Origin: Platynereis dumerilii
Taxonomy: Eukaryota; Annelida; Polychaeta; Phyllodocida; Nereididae
Assembly (NCBI GenBank): GCA_026936325.1
Contig: JAPTHN010000141.1
Coordinates: 62,001-126,000, forward strand
DNA: 64,000 nucleotides
Direction of reading: 5' to 3'
The position numbers were made by a program, and so were the translations under genes. The notes under the pieces are model-generated. The model was not told the origin of the DNA. It was given only the letters and a program-made list of their open reading frames with translations, and ran no database searches. Positions 44,806-56,097 of this stretch are shown piece after piece (within the stretch, counting starts at the first letter, position 1; the number at the start of each line of letters is the position of its first letter).

Positions 44806-45323
44806 GTTTCCATGGCAACGCTCTTGAAAAAATAAGAACCCACAAATGAACAACATTTTATTGAATAACTTTCCTTCTGCTTTGAGGAACAATTTCAATT
44901 TTGGCACACAGTACCTCCATGACCAACTCTCTCAGATGCATGCAAAAATTGTGGTTTACATTGTGCGTGTGTGTTGCTATGGTAACAGAAATATAAAAAA
45001 TCATCAATTTTTTAAAAGACGGTCTTAAAATGTTTTATGTGGAGAGAAAAAATAACTATACAAGTAAAAATATGGTTATGATATTAATAGTGCATCTCTT
45101 TGTGAACAATCATAAACAAAAATATTGGAAATATCTCATATAATATAGTCGCTAAAGAAACTGATTTAATGTTTGTTTAAAATTACTTTTATAAACCTGA
45201 AGCTAAGGAGGGGCATTTTCCCATGTTTTCTTCAAATTCATTTGATGAATGGACTCAATATTGATATAATATTCATCTCTGAATTCAATTAACAATTTAA
45301 AAGTTTACCGTTGCCATGGAAAC
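44806..45323. promoter_or_regulatory. X-box-like palindromes, first cluster
   Basis: GTTTCCATGGCAAC at 44806-44819, GTTGCTATGGTAAC at 44973-44986 and GTTGCCATGGAAAC at 45310-45323. They fit the RFX X-box consensus GTNRCC-RGYAAC. They lie in the left remnant of a repeat that continues beyond the Ngaro-like element. Function is not shown by sequence. Confidence 0.45.
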
Positions 45324-45415
45324 ACTGCTGCAGCAAGTTCCATAGCCAAACCTCAAATGCATCTTTCTGATCAAATGCATAGCCAATGGTTTTTGCAATT
45401 TAATCATGAATTGAG

Positions 45416-45585
45416 CAAGTAATTTTAAAGTTGGGAGCAGTGCCTTTAATCTACGGCAACATAAAACACACAGATACAAACATCCATACTGAACATCAGA
45501 CACACGGAGAATACACAAAGGAGAAAGTACAGGACACACAGATAGACAAACGAGAAATATTAATACTGAATGCTAATGGCTGCCC
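45416..45585 (-). repeat. Split direct repeat B2 of the second Ngaro-like element
   Basis: Pairs with 46304-46457, from CAAGTAATTTTAAAGTTGGG to AATGCTAATGGCTGCCC. It is separated from A2 by about 515 bp of element-specific or older sequence (45586-46101). Confidence 0.85.
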
Positions 45586-46101
45586 CATAACAGCATAGTC
45601 CTTTGAAAGATGGGGATATTGGTATACGAACGTCCGAGGAATCCGGTAATCCAATAGCGCTATATTTGACACTTTGAGAAATAAGACATTAATGCACAAT
45701 ATAAATGAATGATATTGAGTCCATGATCTCAGTCTTTAAGTCCGGATGGGTCCATGCCCATACTTTGAAAACATAAATTTGCATAGAGTCACATGTAAAT
45801 TCATAAAATTAATTCATCAGTATTTAAAGATAACAAATACATTGAAAAGGCAATACAAGCGATTGAAAAGGACAATATAATCAGGTGATACAATTGAAAT
45901 CGATAATTATGTAAAATTCAGCAATATGTTATATTAATACAAAGTAAGTCAAAAATGTTCGCAACCCCTGTATATACTAAATAATACGTGACTGGAGGTA
46001 CATGATATAATCTATAAGGCTAAATTGCCAGATATTTAGTTACTAACCAGAATGGTTAAGCAACTGAATCCACAAACCATAAGGGTTAAGTGGCGGGTGG
46101 G

Positions 46102-46287
46102 TTCGTAAGTTAAGCGACGCTGATTTAAAGCGGGCGCTGCTTATATTCTAGGGACAGTTGCTGATTAGGCGTGAACAACAAGAAACGACAAACAATGAGG
46201 CACGAGTGAAGCGCATGAACAAATATTCATAAAGCACTGCTGCGGTTGGATCGCTCACCCTATCTTAGTTCTAAACTAAGGAACTAT
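46102..46287 (-). repeat. Split direct repeat A2 of the second Ngaro-like element
   Basis: 186 bp, pairs with 51081-51266, from TTCGTAAGTTAAGCGACGC to AGTTCTAAACTAAGGAACTA. Only a few differences between the copies. Confidence 0.88.
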
Positions 46288-46303
46288 TGAGCAATCACAA
46301 CAA

Positions 46304-46457
46304 CAAGTAATTTTAAAGTTGGGAGCAGTGCCTTTAATCTACGGCAACATAAAACACACACTAAACATCAGACACACGGAGAATACACAAAGGAGAAAGT
46401 ACAGGACACACAGATAGACAAACGAGAAATATTAATACTGAATGCTAATGGCTGCCC
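46304..46457 (-). repeat. Split direct repeat B1 of the second Ngaro-like element
   Basis: The inner copy of the B repeat, 16 bp from A2, next to the recombinase region. Confidence 0.85.
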
Positions 46458-46537
46458 AAAACCGAAGGACCCAAAAGCATGAAGATAAATTGGTGTTAAT
46501 TAAACAAGAGTGCGAATGGCCTATGTGAGAGGCCATG

Positions 46538-47500
46538 CTAGCAGGCTAGGGGTGAGAGGAAGGAAGATGAGATACGAGGCGAGGGGCGAACTGGGAATAA
46601 GAAGAAGGGTCTGGTCTCAAATAGGACCTTGTAGGCGTCTGACCGCCATCTCCCGAGCCGCTGGAGATCGGCTGAAGTCATGCCGGCCTGAGCGGCCTGA
46701 GTTGCTGCGCCTGCCCTCAATGAGTGTGTAGAAAAATGGGAAGGGTTGAGGCCTATCCTCTTTACCAGACTCTTAATGGCATTATTATAAGAGTTGTAAT
46801 CCAATGGCCTGCCAGTATAGGTGAAAAATAAATATGAATCAGGCGGAGCTGGAAAGGAGTCAAATAAATAAGCAGTGATACAAACTGCGCAGATCGGGTG
46901 ACCCGAACAACCGATGTGGGTTACGAACCCCCTTGGGGCCGTTTTGGATGATTGGACCCTATAGGTCATGAGACCTGATGAGATAAAGGTAATTGAAGAG
47001 TTAAGTGGAGCGTGGCCCGAGATAGGGTCTAGACAAATCTCCGAAGCCCTGAGGCAGGCAAAATAATGGATGGAAATAGCTGAAGCTGTAACTAAATTTG
47101 AGTGACTGAAATAAAGCAATGGAAAGATCTGAGTCTGAAGATCAAAAGTCAAAGGTTTAACACGGCGAGGAATGGAGTCGACACGACCTACAGCTTTCAA
47201 CGCAAGGCGGAGCCTTGGTGTCCAAATGGTGGGCTCAGCGCCCCCTAGCGCTATGACCCAGGCTCTAAGGCCTGCCATGTAATTAGAGATGGTGGAACTA
47301 GTGAGATTTTCACTTGCTAAATAAGCGACAAATCTTAACAAATTATTTTCTTCTAAAGGAAGAGGGTTTATCGAAAAGATTTTTACAAACCGAAAGTAAC
47401 GAGTTATGGCAGCAGAGTAAGCAGCCTGTGTCCTCGGGGCCCAGCCAGCTGCTATCAACGCTGAAGCTCTGGCATCCAAGCCTGAAATAAAAGTTATCAA
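46538..47500 (-). pseudogene. Tyrosine recombinase of the second Ngaro-like element
   Basis: 320 residues. An N-terminal SAM-like binding region (GWAPRTQAAYSAAITRYFRF) is followed by the catalytic part with HYFACLRASEICLD, HSLRAGAATQAAQAG and LQRLGRW...DAYK. The H-x-x-R motif is clear. The 5' end overlaps the RT frame by four bases. Reported as a fossil enzyme region. Confidence 0.88.
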
Positions 47501-48822
47501 AAATCAAAATTCATGAAGTCTTGATCCGGCCATGTCATGGTTGGGGAGGCCGCTGGATTACGTTGCCTAAATTCATCCAGATGTCGCCTGCTTAAATCAT
47601 CTGCATCCTGGTTATCATTTGTAGAAATATAGACAGGGGCTACATTTAACCCAAGCACCTCAATAGCCATGCACCAATGGCGTGCAAAAAACATGAGATC
47701 TTGCACCGAAGAATAAGACTTGTTAAAGATAGCACAGGCAACTGAATTGTCTATGTGAAATATGATATTTGAACCACGCAATGAGGGACCCCAGGTGTAC
47801 AAAGCTACGACTGCTGCCTGCATTTCACGCCAATTGATGGATTTGGATAGCATCCAATCGAGACTCCCAGTGTAAGAAACTGAAAACCAATCCACACCAT
47901 TAAAGGCGCCAAACCCCAGAGATGAAGTGTCAGAATACCAATGGTGAATCACTCCTAACCAATCGGGTTTAAAAATAGTGACCCCATTGTGCGACTGAAT
48001 GCACCTGACCCACCATTGGAGATCCGCCTTTGCCTGAAATGAAAGTCTAATCCGATGATGTAATCTATTCACTGAGTTAGCAGCTGCGAATAATCTGGAA
48101 AGAAATGGGCGGCCGTTTCTAATAACCCTCGCAGCGAAGCTGCACTTTCCTAGCACACTGAGAAGTTTTCGTTTGGTGATAACCCCGACCTGAAGCCAGT
48201 GCTGAGCCTCAGCCCTTAACTCGTCAAGGCGCTGTTCTGAAATATGAAGTTCACCCTTTTCAGAGTCGATGATTATACCTAGGAACTCAATAACAACATC
48301 AGGGGCAGTGACCTTGGAATGTTGGATTGCAAATCCCGAGTGCCTCGCTGTCTCCAGCATAAGTTGGAGGCTATCAGCACACTCGTCCCTAGATGGCGCC
48401 ACCAACAAAAAGTCATCGATACGTCGAATCATCGATAGCCTCACCCCCCGGAAAAACATGATCTGCTCCAATGGAGCTGCAATAGAGTCAAAAAGACAAG
48501 GGGCTGATCTCAGCCCAAAGTTTAACACTTTGCTGAAAAAATATTGACAGCGACCACTGTTGTCCTGCCAACTGAAACCCATCAAATGCCAGTCGGCTGG
48601 AGCTATATAAATGTGTTTGTACGCGTCCTTTAAGTCCATTTTGGACATAAAGGCTGGCCCATCACCTAACTCAAGAATGAAATCCACGGCGTCGTCAATT
48701 GACGCATAAGTTAAACTAAATTCGGATGCATCAATTAGGGAGTTAACAGACTCCTCACTAGGGTACGACAAGTCATGAATCATTCGTATTTTCTCCGACC
48801 CACGTTTTTGAAACGCTCCCAA
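47497..48822 (-). pseudogene. Reverse transcriptase / RNase H of the second Ngaro-like element
   Basis: 441 residues. RT motifs KIRMIHDLSYPSEESVN, SKMDLKDAYKHIYI, FGLRSAPCLFD, RRIDDFLLVAPS and EFLGIIID. Connection and RNase H parts with HWYSDTSSLGFGAF, SINWREMQAAV, FHIDNSVACAIF and YISTNDNQDADDLSRR. Typical of the DIRS/Ngaro order, with RNase H after RT and no aspartic protease or integrase. Confidence 0.9.
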
Positions 48823-49054
48823 GGGGGAAATAATACAATTCTGAAAAGGCAGATCATTAAATGGACCGAGAACTCGAGCTCCAAATCTAAGGCGATGATT
48901 TGAGATAGCTGAGTGCGAAATTCAACCGCTGAGGGCCATTGTGGTATCAGCTGGGACCCTACCAATCCGAACCCCCTCTGTAATAGATCTAAATATTCTA
49001 GCTGCACTGTCTGGGCTAGCAGTAAGGGGCAGATAGTGTTCCCAAAATGTGACA

Positions 49055-50355
49055 TTAAGGGTTGGCTCCCATCGAGCTAAGGGGGGCTGACTTGCATTTA
49101 GCATTGGAGCAGACAGACTGACCCTCCTTTCCCTCGCAGGATGCACACACGTGTCTTCTGTGGCAATCTGCCCCCCACCTACATTTACCGAACTGGAACA
49201 TGACACATATCTCATTTCTGTCAATCTCGGACCTGCGGGAATTGGCTCCTGAGCCACGAAAATTGGAACTCTTGTTACCACCACCGCCGCTGCTCTTGCG
49301 GGGGCAGTCTTGGGACATGTGGTCCTGATTTCCACATTTTTGACACTTGGGAACTGATTTAGCTGCACTAATGTCGAATGTCGTTACAAACAATTCATGG
49401 TCCAATCGAGCAAATTCGAAACTTCTTGCCTGAGCCATACGTTGACGGTGTCTAATGTCGTACGACAAGACGTTGGCAATTTTGAATTTTTGAGCTATAT
49501 TAATCATGAATATCATGTACCTGGCAGACTGATAGAATGTGGCGAAGCCATAAAACTTAGTAAGCAGCAAGTGATAAGTTATCCAGGCCTCAAGCCATTT
49601 ATACAGAGATACAATTCCACGCCTACTTCTGCCTGCTTTAACCTGAACGTTTCCGCTCACATCAATGAATGACCTAATCTCGTCATGCTCTACTGCACTA
49701 TCCAAAAATTCTTCAAGGATTGCGAACTCACCGCTCAATGCTGAATGAACAGTCCTGGGAGAGAGAAACTCCATACCAACTTCCAATGATGAACTGTTTG
49801 CTGATGGCCAACCCAGCGATTGGGAAGGTGCGGGGGCATGATTAGCAAGCCCAGAGTTCAAGTAGTAACTGTTCATGGCATCCTGACTTGGAGGGGGGCT
49901 ATCCCATCGGCGGGGGGCTTGGGGATACATCCATTGATCACTAGACGCGGGACGGGGTTACGAGGCAACTCATGGGGGACGTTGAACTGACGAAAGTTGC
50001 CACCGGGGACGTATGCCGGGCCTGGCTGCTGAAAATTGTCACTAGGAATGTACATGTAGCCTGGGCCGGGGGGACGATACGAATCCACGGGGGGGCGATA
50101 CGAATCCATGGGGGGAGGGGGAGTATTCCACGAGGGATGGGGAAGCGAGTGGTTTCTGGATTCAAACACTGGGATTGTGTTACGCACAGGCGATTGGCGA
50201 CGTGGTCCGATTTGACCAGCACCTGGAGACGGGGGGCCTTTTTGCCTGCTGCGCTGAGGGGGCGAGCTGAAGCGCACTGAAGGGGGGGGGAACACCGTTG
50301 GAACTGGGTTCTCCGTGAGTGAGGGGGTCAAAATCGATAAGTGAACCCACTTCAC
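49055..50355 (-). pseudogene. Gag-like region of the second Ngaro-like element
   Basis: The proline-rich N-terminal part (SPPQRSRQKGPP; PPPPMDSYRPPVDSYRPP) lies at about 50355-49930. A helical capsid-like part follows, then a zinc knuckle CQKCGNQDHMSQDC and a second Cys/His cluster (CVMFQFGKCRWGADCHRRHV). The two Cys/His motifs suggest nucleic-acid binding. Confidence 0.75.
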
Positions 50356-51080
50356 TTCGTACGACGTACGTATCTCGCTCCATCAAGACTGCGGGCTGGT
50401 CATCTGGGCCGTCATCCACGTGCGTCTTCTGGATAGTTGGTCATCTCGGCCGTGCAACTTTTGCCGGTCGGCCCCACGTGGCCTCGTGTGCGTAAGCCGC
50501 ACTTGGTGCATCTTCTGTTCTTTGCACCACCCATGGTAAAATCGGCTCTATGCTCCCACGGCAGGGCCGGAGTCTTAGCCGAATAAACGCCTCGATTATG
50601 AAGAATTCAGGCGATGGAAGTCGCTAGGGGGGGGCTCCAAACTTTGGAACCGCCCGAACACTGCAAAGTTCACGAACACTGCAATCCAATTATATGGGCC
50701 AAACTTCACCTGCTGCCACTCGAGAGACCACTTTTCACATACACTTTAATGTAGACGTCGAATTACTGATACGTGACTGCTGGTATAGTCAAACAAATAA
50801 CTGGTAACTTATCTCTCACCACGTGGGTCGGTAGCCTAGACTAGCCTCACTAGCAGCACGTGTTGCTGACACGCAGGGGCCCAGAGCATGGCCGGACTGC
50901 CAATTTCTCACACAACTTTATCTCGCAGGAACAGTTCATAGGCAACAGTGTACAAAACAGCGGTGGTCCTACAAGGCCGACTTACGGCAGGTATGATGAG
51001 AATGTAGATGAAATGATGAATAACCCAGGCCTGGTAGCATGGCCTCTCGTGCAGTGCATACGACCTGCTCCGTGCAGTGT

Positions 51081-51266
51081 TTCGTAAGTTAAGCGACGCT
51101 GATTTAAAGCGGCCGCTACTTATATACTAGGGACAGTTGCTGATTAGGCGTGAACAACAAGAAACGCCAAACAATGAGGCACGAGTGAAGCGCATGAACA
51201 AATATTCATAAAGCACTGCTGCGGTTGGATCGCTCAACCTATCTTAGTTCTAAACTAAGGAACTAT
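51081..51266 (-). repeat. Split direct repeat A1 of the second Ngaro-like element
   Basis: The terminal copy of the A repeat and the left end in minus-strand reading. It pairs with 46102-46287. Confidence 0.88.
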
Positions 51267-51290
51267 ACATCTACCCAACCCTATTAGCTG

Positions 51291-52120
51291 TATCAGTAAA
51301 TTAGTTTTACAACTTAAAACAGGTTGTTTGTTTTGTTTCTATGGTAACAAATGCCTCCAAACATCATCAATTTCTAAGATAGGGCAAAAAATAAGCAGTT
51401 TCTACAGTTTGCAGACATGTAATAAAGTTTCCAATGTAATTGTGGTTTTGAAAAGGCATTTGAACCTCAGTATTTAGTCACAGAACACCTTTAACTTAGA
51501 AAGTGACAAAGGGTTGCCATGGAAACCCTAATAATATACCATAAACTGTCAATGATAATTCAACTATTGATTGAAACAAATTCTTAATTTTGTAATTGTA
51601 CAAAATGTAATCGATCGATTTTCACGTGTCATGCATCAAAAGATAGCTGGTAATGGCTTCTATTTTTTAAATTTTTAATTATTGTTGCCATGGCAATCAG
51701 TTATCAGTTATGTTCAGTTTCAACCAATTTTCAAAAACTTTATAAAATAAGTATTTGCCATATTAAATCATTAATATCCGTGATAGATAGGATATAATTC
51801 CTTTATTCGACATCACCTTATAAATTCTGAGACATTTTTTTATAAATTTGATTAGAATAAAGTTTATGATGGCAAGAAATTTGGCAATATGATGATTCAT
51901 AATATTGAAGTCAAGGAGATTTTCTTTGAGACATTATGAGCAAAAATGGAATTTCTAAGGTTTGAACGGAGATATCTTATCGTATGATACATCATTTTAA
52001 AGCTTGAGTAAAGATCTATCTTTTGCAATGAAATTACTTGTAACCATGGCAATAGAACTTGGGTGTATCAGGCAAATCAGCCTGCTTTTTTTTGTCAGTT
52101 ATGTTCCCGAGTTTCTCATT
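51291..52120 (+). repeat. Left arm of a 0.9-kb inverted repeat
   Basis: From TATCAGTAAATTAGTTTTAC onward it is the reverse complement of 59233-58400, including CATGCATCAAAAGATAGCTG and GGGTTGCCATGGAAACC. The arm is cut by the Helentron-like element and resumes at 55043-55150. Confidence 0.85.
51335..52053. promoter_or_regulatory. X-box-like palindromes, second cluster
   Basis: GTTTCTATGGTAAC 51335-51348, GTTGCCATGGAAAC 51513-51526, GTTGCCATGGCAAT 51684-51697 and GTAACCATGGCAAT 52040-52053. Spacing is 170-360 bp. All lie within the inverted-repeat arm and match sites in the other arm. Confidence 0.5.
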
Positions 52121-52984
52121 TTTTACCGCAGTCCTATGCAATAGGACTCCGGTACTGTAGTCCTCAATGGTATGTCAGGAATGTCATCACATTCCTGTCT
52201 GGCTGCTGGGGACTTCGTCACACATAACATGATTTGTGGTGCACGTGTGCCATGGCAACTTTGGCCGTGCCTTTATTTTGCCCTTATCTCGAGTATGGCA
52301 GGTTTCCAGGCATGTACCTTACCTGGATATGATTGTTACCAAGAATCTCATGTACACTGTCAAAAATGACTGGAATTATTTAGCTTAAACATTTCCAAGA
52401 ATCTCCACATCTTCGGTTCCAGTCCCTGGGAACCCACGGCCACGCTCCTGCAGGCCTATCAGTCAACATGTATCCAGTATATGTAATCTCAAGACAGACT
52501 GTATAAGCTGTCAGTTCAGAAAGACTACAGAAATGTGGATCTCCACCTTAGGCAAGGTGAACTGTCACAGTAAACAAGAACAAGTAAGTTTTTACAGCAA
52601 ATCCTTGACAGTGCACCCGTGCTTATCTGTCATGTGTCATGATGTGGGAAAACAAACCAATAAATTGTCAATCTGAGGTTGCCAGTGACATGCCACATAT
52701 GTTGTGGAGGTGGAGAGTTGGGTAATAATGCCCTTCAATGGAATGTGCTTGCAGTACTAGGCATGTCTACCCCGTGGTTTTGGAGCCTTATCTCCTAAGT
52801 ATTTTTGTGGTTTGCCCTCTGCCCTTTTATTGCTACTTTAATGTCTCGAGTGATGGAGACTGCAGATTTGGGTTTGCAACTGTTTGTGGTTTTGTTAATA
52901 TTCCCAAAATTGGCTGGCTTCTTCACACGTTTATAATGTTGCATTCGAGTTCTGAGTCAACTGTGTTTTCTGAAGTTAACAAAT

Positions 52985-53187
52985 AACAAGGGTCCTGGGT
53001 TCAAATCCGACTCTGGCCCAATCCTTTTGACCCATGAACGAATGGCAGTTTCAATAATCTGATAATCATTTATTTCACTGAGCACTGTGTCCTTCTCCTG
53101 TCCTTATTAGCCTGCCTGTCATATCAAATCTTTAGCTTGACCAATTGCACAAATTTATGCAGGACATAAAGCCCCAATCGTCTATCC
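52985..53187 (+). mobile_element. tRNA-derived SINE, copy 1
   Basis: A B-box-like GGTTCAAATCC lies at 52998-53008, followed by a body shared with other copies (TCCTGTCCTTATTAGCCTGC; GCAGGACATAAAGCCCCAAT) and a GATA tail. The A-box end is missing, so it is 5'-truncated. Confidence 0.75.
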
Positions 53188-53214
53188 AGATAGATAGATA
53201 GATAGATAGATAGA
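53188..53214. repeat. (GATA)n between two convergent SINEs
   Basis: About seven GATA units. They form the tail of copy 1 (+) and, read on the other strand, the tail of copy 2 (-). Confidence 0.85.
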
Positions 53215-53412
53215 TGACTGATGATTGGGGCTTTATGTCCTTTATTTATGCACTTGGCAGGTAATTAGGACAGGGGAAGGACACGGCAATGAGGTGAAGG
53301 ATGATTGAAACAGCCGTCCAACATAAGCCTAGGTGACCCAGCAAGAGCTGGATTCAAACCCGGGACCCAGCGATTGGCAGTCCAGCACGCTACCACTAGA
53401 CCAAAAACCTCC
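53215..53412 (-). mobile_element. tRNA-derived SINE, copy 2 (most complete)
   Basis: Read on the minus strand it begins GGGGGAGGTTTTTGGTCTAG, with A-box-like TAGTGGTAGCGTGC and B-box-like GGTTTGAATCC (53350-53360), then AGCTCTTGCTGGGTCACC and the shared body. These are the internal RNA polymerase III promoter parts of a tRNA-derived SINE, not a working tRNA. Confidence 0.82.
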
Positions 53413-53427
53413 CCCCTGTATAGGTAG

Positions 53428-53514
53428 ATAGATAAATTGACAGATGGATAGATAGATAGATAGATAGATAGATAGACAGATAGATAGATAGATAGATTGA
53501 TAGATTGATAGATT

Positions 53515-53549
<35 letters not shown>

Positions 53550-53573
53550 TGATAGATAGATCGATAGATAGAT
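53428..53573. repeat. (GATA)n / (GATT)n microsatellite
   Basis: About 145 bp of GATA units with GATT and GACA variants. A YLSIYLSI open frame across it is an artefact. Confidence 0.9.
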
Positions 53574-53582
53574 GACCAGTGG

Positions 53583-53795
53583 GATGGGACTTGCTCAGTT
53601 GGTAGCACTCACGCCATCCTATAACTGTGTCCCAAGTTCAAATCCAGCTCTGGCCTGGTCACCTAAACCTATGTTAGACAGCGCTTTCATCTTTGCATCA
53701 TTACTGTATCCTCACCCTGTCCTAATTGATCTACCGAGTGCATAAATACAGGATGTAGGGCCCCAGTCACCCATCCTGACAGATGGATATTTCGA
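53583..53795 (+). mobile_element. tRNA-derived SINE, copy 3
   Basis: A-box-like TTGCTCAGTTGGTAGCACTC, B-box-like AGTTCAAATCC (53635-53645), then CTCTGGCCTGGTCACCTAAA and the shared body ending GGGCCCCAGTCACCCATCC and a GATGGATA tail. Confidence 0.8.
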
Positions 53796-55042
53796 TAGAT
53801 TGATGGCTAGGTAGGTAGATAGTGTTGTTGTAACTCCACATCTTAGATCATTCTTGTTTGATGAAGGGGGGGGGGTTGCTCTACTTGCCCCACACCCCCC
53901 CACCTCCTGCATCAGCTGCATGACCTCTTATTTTTACACTGTTGATTTGAAAATAAAGATTCAATGACTGCCACTTTACTATGCATAAATAAATAGCAAA
54001 AGCAGCTCTAGTTTCTTCGTGGTAGAATGTAAGTTATAGTTTTACCAAACACTGCATAGAATAAGTCTCAAAACCAACACAAACAGTTACTGTGTAAGGC
54101 CTTATCAGGAGTCTGTGTTGTAAAAATGTCATCACATTGCACTTTCGGAACCCTCAGTAATTGACACCACTTGGCTTTCACTCAGAGTAATTTTCAACCC
54201 CAAATGAAATACACACCCAAAAATGGTTTATTAAAAACTGTTAAATCATACTCTAGGTTTCTTAAATTAACGGCAAATCGAATAACATGTAATATGATCC
54301 AAACACGACAGGATTATTACAAGTATTAATTTTCAAAAAAATCACATGTACATGAAATTTTTGTATATATTCCACTCAGAATTTTCCATAGTGAATGATA
54401 AGTGTTCAAGATTTTAAAAAAACTATAAAACTATGGCCAAATTACACAAAGCAAGCTTAATTAAATTGACAAAAAGAATATAATTGGAGGGGGGGGGTAC
54501 TGAGCACTCAAGAATTATTGTTGTTTTAACACAAATGACACTTATCATAAGGGGGGAGGGTCCAATATGGGGGGGGGGAAGTACCTGCCTCCCTATTCCC
54601 CCTTTAGAAGGTTAACCGCCAAAGCATCATACTTAGAACTTTTAGGGAAATTGATATTTCACATGATAAACTGAGGCACTGAGGCAGTGTCCAGAGAACA
54701 TGCTCATTCCTGACTTAGTGGGCTGACTCCCAACGACACAAATCCCAAACAGCCCCCACCCCCCCCCTTCCCGGAATAGTTAATGCTCACCTCCTGAGGA
54801 AAATGTGTAAAAATTCTAGAGGCAGATCATTGTAGTGACGAGAAACCAATACCAACAGGTTTGGTTGCAAGAGACTTCACAGTTTTATCATTGTCCATAA
54901 ACTTGCTACTCATCCTCATATTTCATTTCCTCCCTTTTGTACATGTCATACTCGCTCTCGCTCATGCCGGCCCAGCCTTACGCCTACAAAAAAATTGTGC
55001 CTATAACAACGACTGCGGTTTACGTGCTTGCACGGTATTTTT

Positions 55043-55150
55043 AAAGTAATAAGTGCAAAAATTAGCATGAAGATTAGTCCAAAACCATACAATGGCATAC
55101 ATTATCTATTTAGGGTACCTATTAGTTTACAACTTAGTTGCCATGGCAAC
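55043..55150 (+). repeat. Continuation of the left arm of the inverted repeat
   Basis: Matches the reverse complement of about 58303-58400 (AAGTGCAAAAATTA; CCAAAACCATAC) and ends with the perfect palindrome AGTTGCCATGGCAACT. Confidence 0.78.
55137..55150. promoter_or_regulatory. Perfect X-box palindrome
   Basis: GTTGCCATGGCAAC is a perfect RFX-type X-box with flanking A/T extending the symmetry. It is the best single example in the window. Confidence 0.5.
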
Positions 55151-56097
55151 TAGAAATTAATTAACAGGACAAAATGTGAGCTTAATTTTAAACATAACGT
55201 GCACAAGGCACTTTAAAGCAGACCTCGTGGCATGCAGTGAGAATTTGCTATTAAATCATTAATATGTGATAATAGTGAGAAACTTAGTTATATGTTCCCC
55301 CATGGCCCAAAATGTAAATGGGAAATGCACACGGGATTCTTTTGTAATCTGTTGATTGTTATTTGCTAGAGATACCCTTTTTTCTGTACAATTGCATTTG
55401 AAAACGTTTTCTTTATTTTGTAATGAATTGCTCAATTAAAATAACAATGTGTCAGCCAATTAAACGTCACACTTTTGCAGAACAATGATATAGCTGTTAT
55501 GTATTTAGTGCTATAGAACGTCTTCTGCACATTGTTCATACCTGCTTTATTATAATCAGATTATTCATTCGTGTCACTGTAATTCACAAATAAGAAAGTC
55601 ACAACACAGAAATATGAAGTTATTGGTCCCTAATTGGTAAACAATCAGCAGCAATGCACAGGTCACAGTTGACTGCACACTTGCTCAGACCGATGCCTTG
55701 TTTGGGGAATGCCCTTGCAGATAAGGGGGGGGGGAATGCATATGATGTCATTCATTGCTACAGCATTGGGTTGAATGGATTTCTCACCAGAGAGTTTATT
55801 ATGGGATTAACATGTATCAAAAGTTGATCACTACACGTGAAGGCCCATCACATGATACATGGTAAATGGCATTATGATTGAAGAAGGCAGGCAGCAGAAA
55901 CTTGACCCACAAGATATTGCAGAATTTCAATCTCATAGGCAGCTCCTCTACGAGGTCTGCCAAAAACCAATTTTGATAGACTGTGAGGTTTTTCAGCCAA
56001 GCAATCCAACTTTAGTGATTTAATTCAATTTTTTCTCGACAGCAAGATATTAGACGTAAAAGCAATAAGCCTAAAATAATCATCATAATCAGTGGTG
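55151..56097. other. Unassigned non-coding sequence
   Basis: AT-rich with a G-run at 55723. No exon or named repeat seen. Confidence 0.4.

Larger units (their letters stand above)
45416..51266 (-). mobile_element. Ngaro-like tyrosine-recombinase retrotransposon, longer copy
   Basis: In minus-strand reading: A1 (51266-51081), gag-like region (50355-49055), RT/RNase H (48822-47497), tyrosine recombinase (47500-46538), B1 (46457-46304), A2 (46287-46102), B2 (45585-45416). Split direct repeats, RNase H and recombinase with no methyltransferase seen fit Ngaro better than DIRS1. The paired repeats differ by a few percent, so it seems older than the 7657 element. The coding parts are long and it looks nearly whole, with perhaps none to a few breaks. 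It interrupts the X-box-rich repeat. Confidence 0.9.
52124..55042 (+). mobile_element. Diverged Helentron/HINE-like element filled with SINEs
   Basis: The 5' hairpin at 52124-52154 has arms TACCG/CGGTA and AGTCCTAT/ATAGGACT around GCA: the same shape as the 4852 copy but different bases. The 3' end (about 55012-55042) has GACTGCGGT, the reverse complement of 5' ACCGCAGTC, then ACGTGCTTGCACGGT and a T-run. The paralogous right arm at about 58400 has no element, which confirms the insertion point in a T-run. The interior holds three SINEs and GATA tracts; 53800-55000 is otherwise unassigned. Confidence 0.7.

Noticed and set aside
49397-50280. Plus-strand open frames opposite the gag-like region
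   Set aside because: Shadows of the minus-strand coding region of the Ngaro-like element.
53340-53412. A tRNA gene on the minus strand
   Set aside because: A- and B-box-like sequences are present, but no cloverleaf closes, and the same body follows in other copies with GATA tails; it is a SINE head.
53396-53608. YLSIYLSI-repeat open frame
   Set aside because: Translation of the GATA microsatellite.
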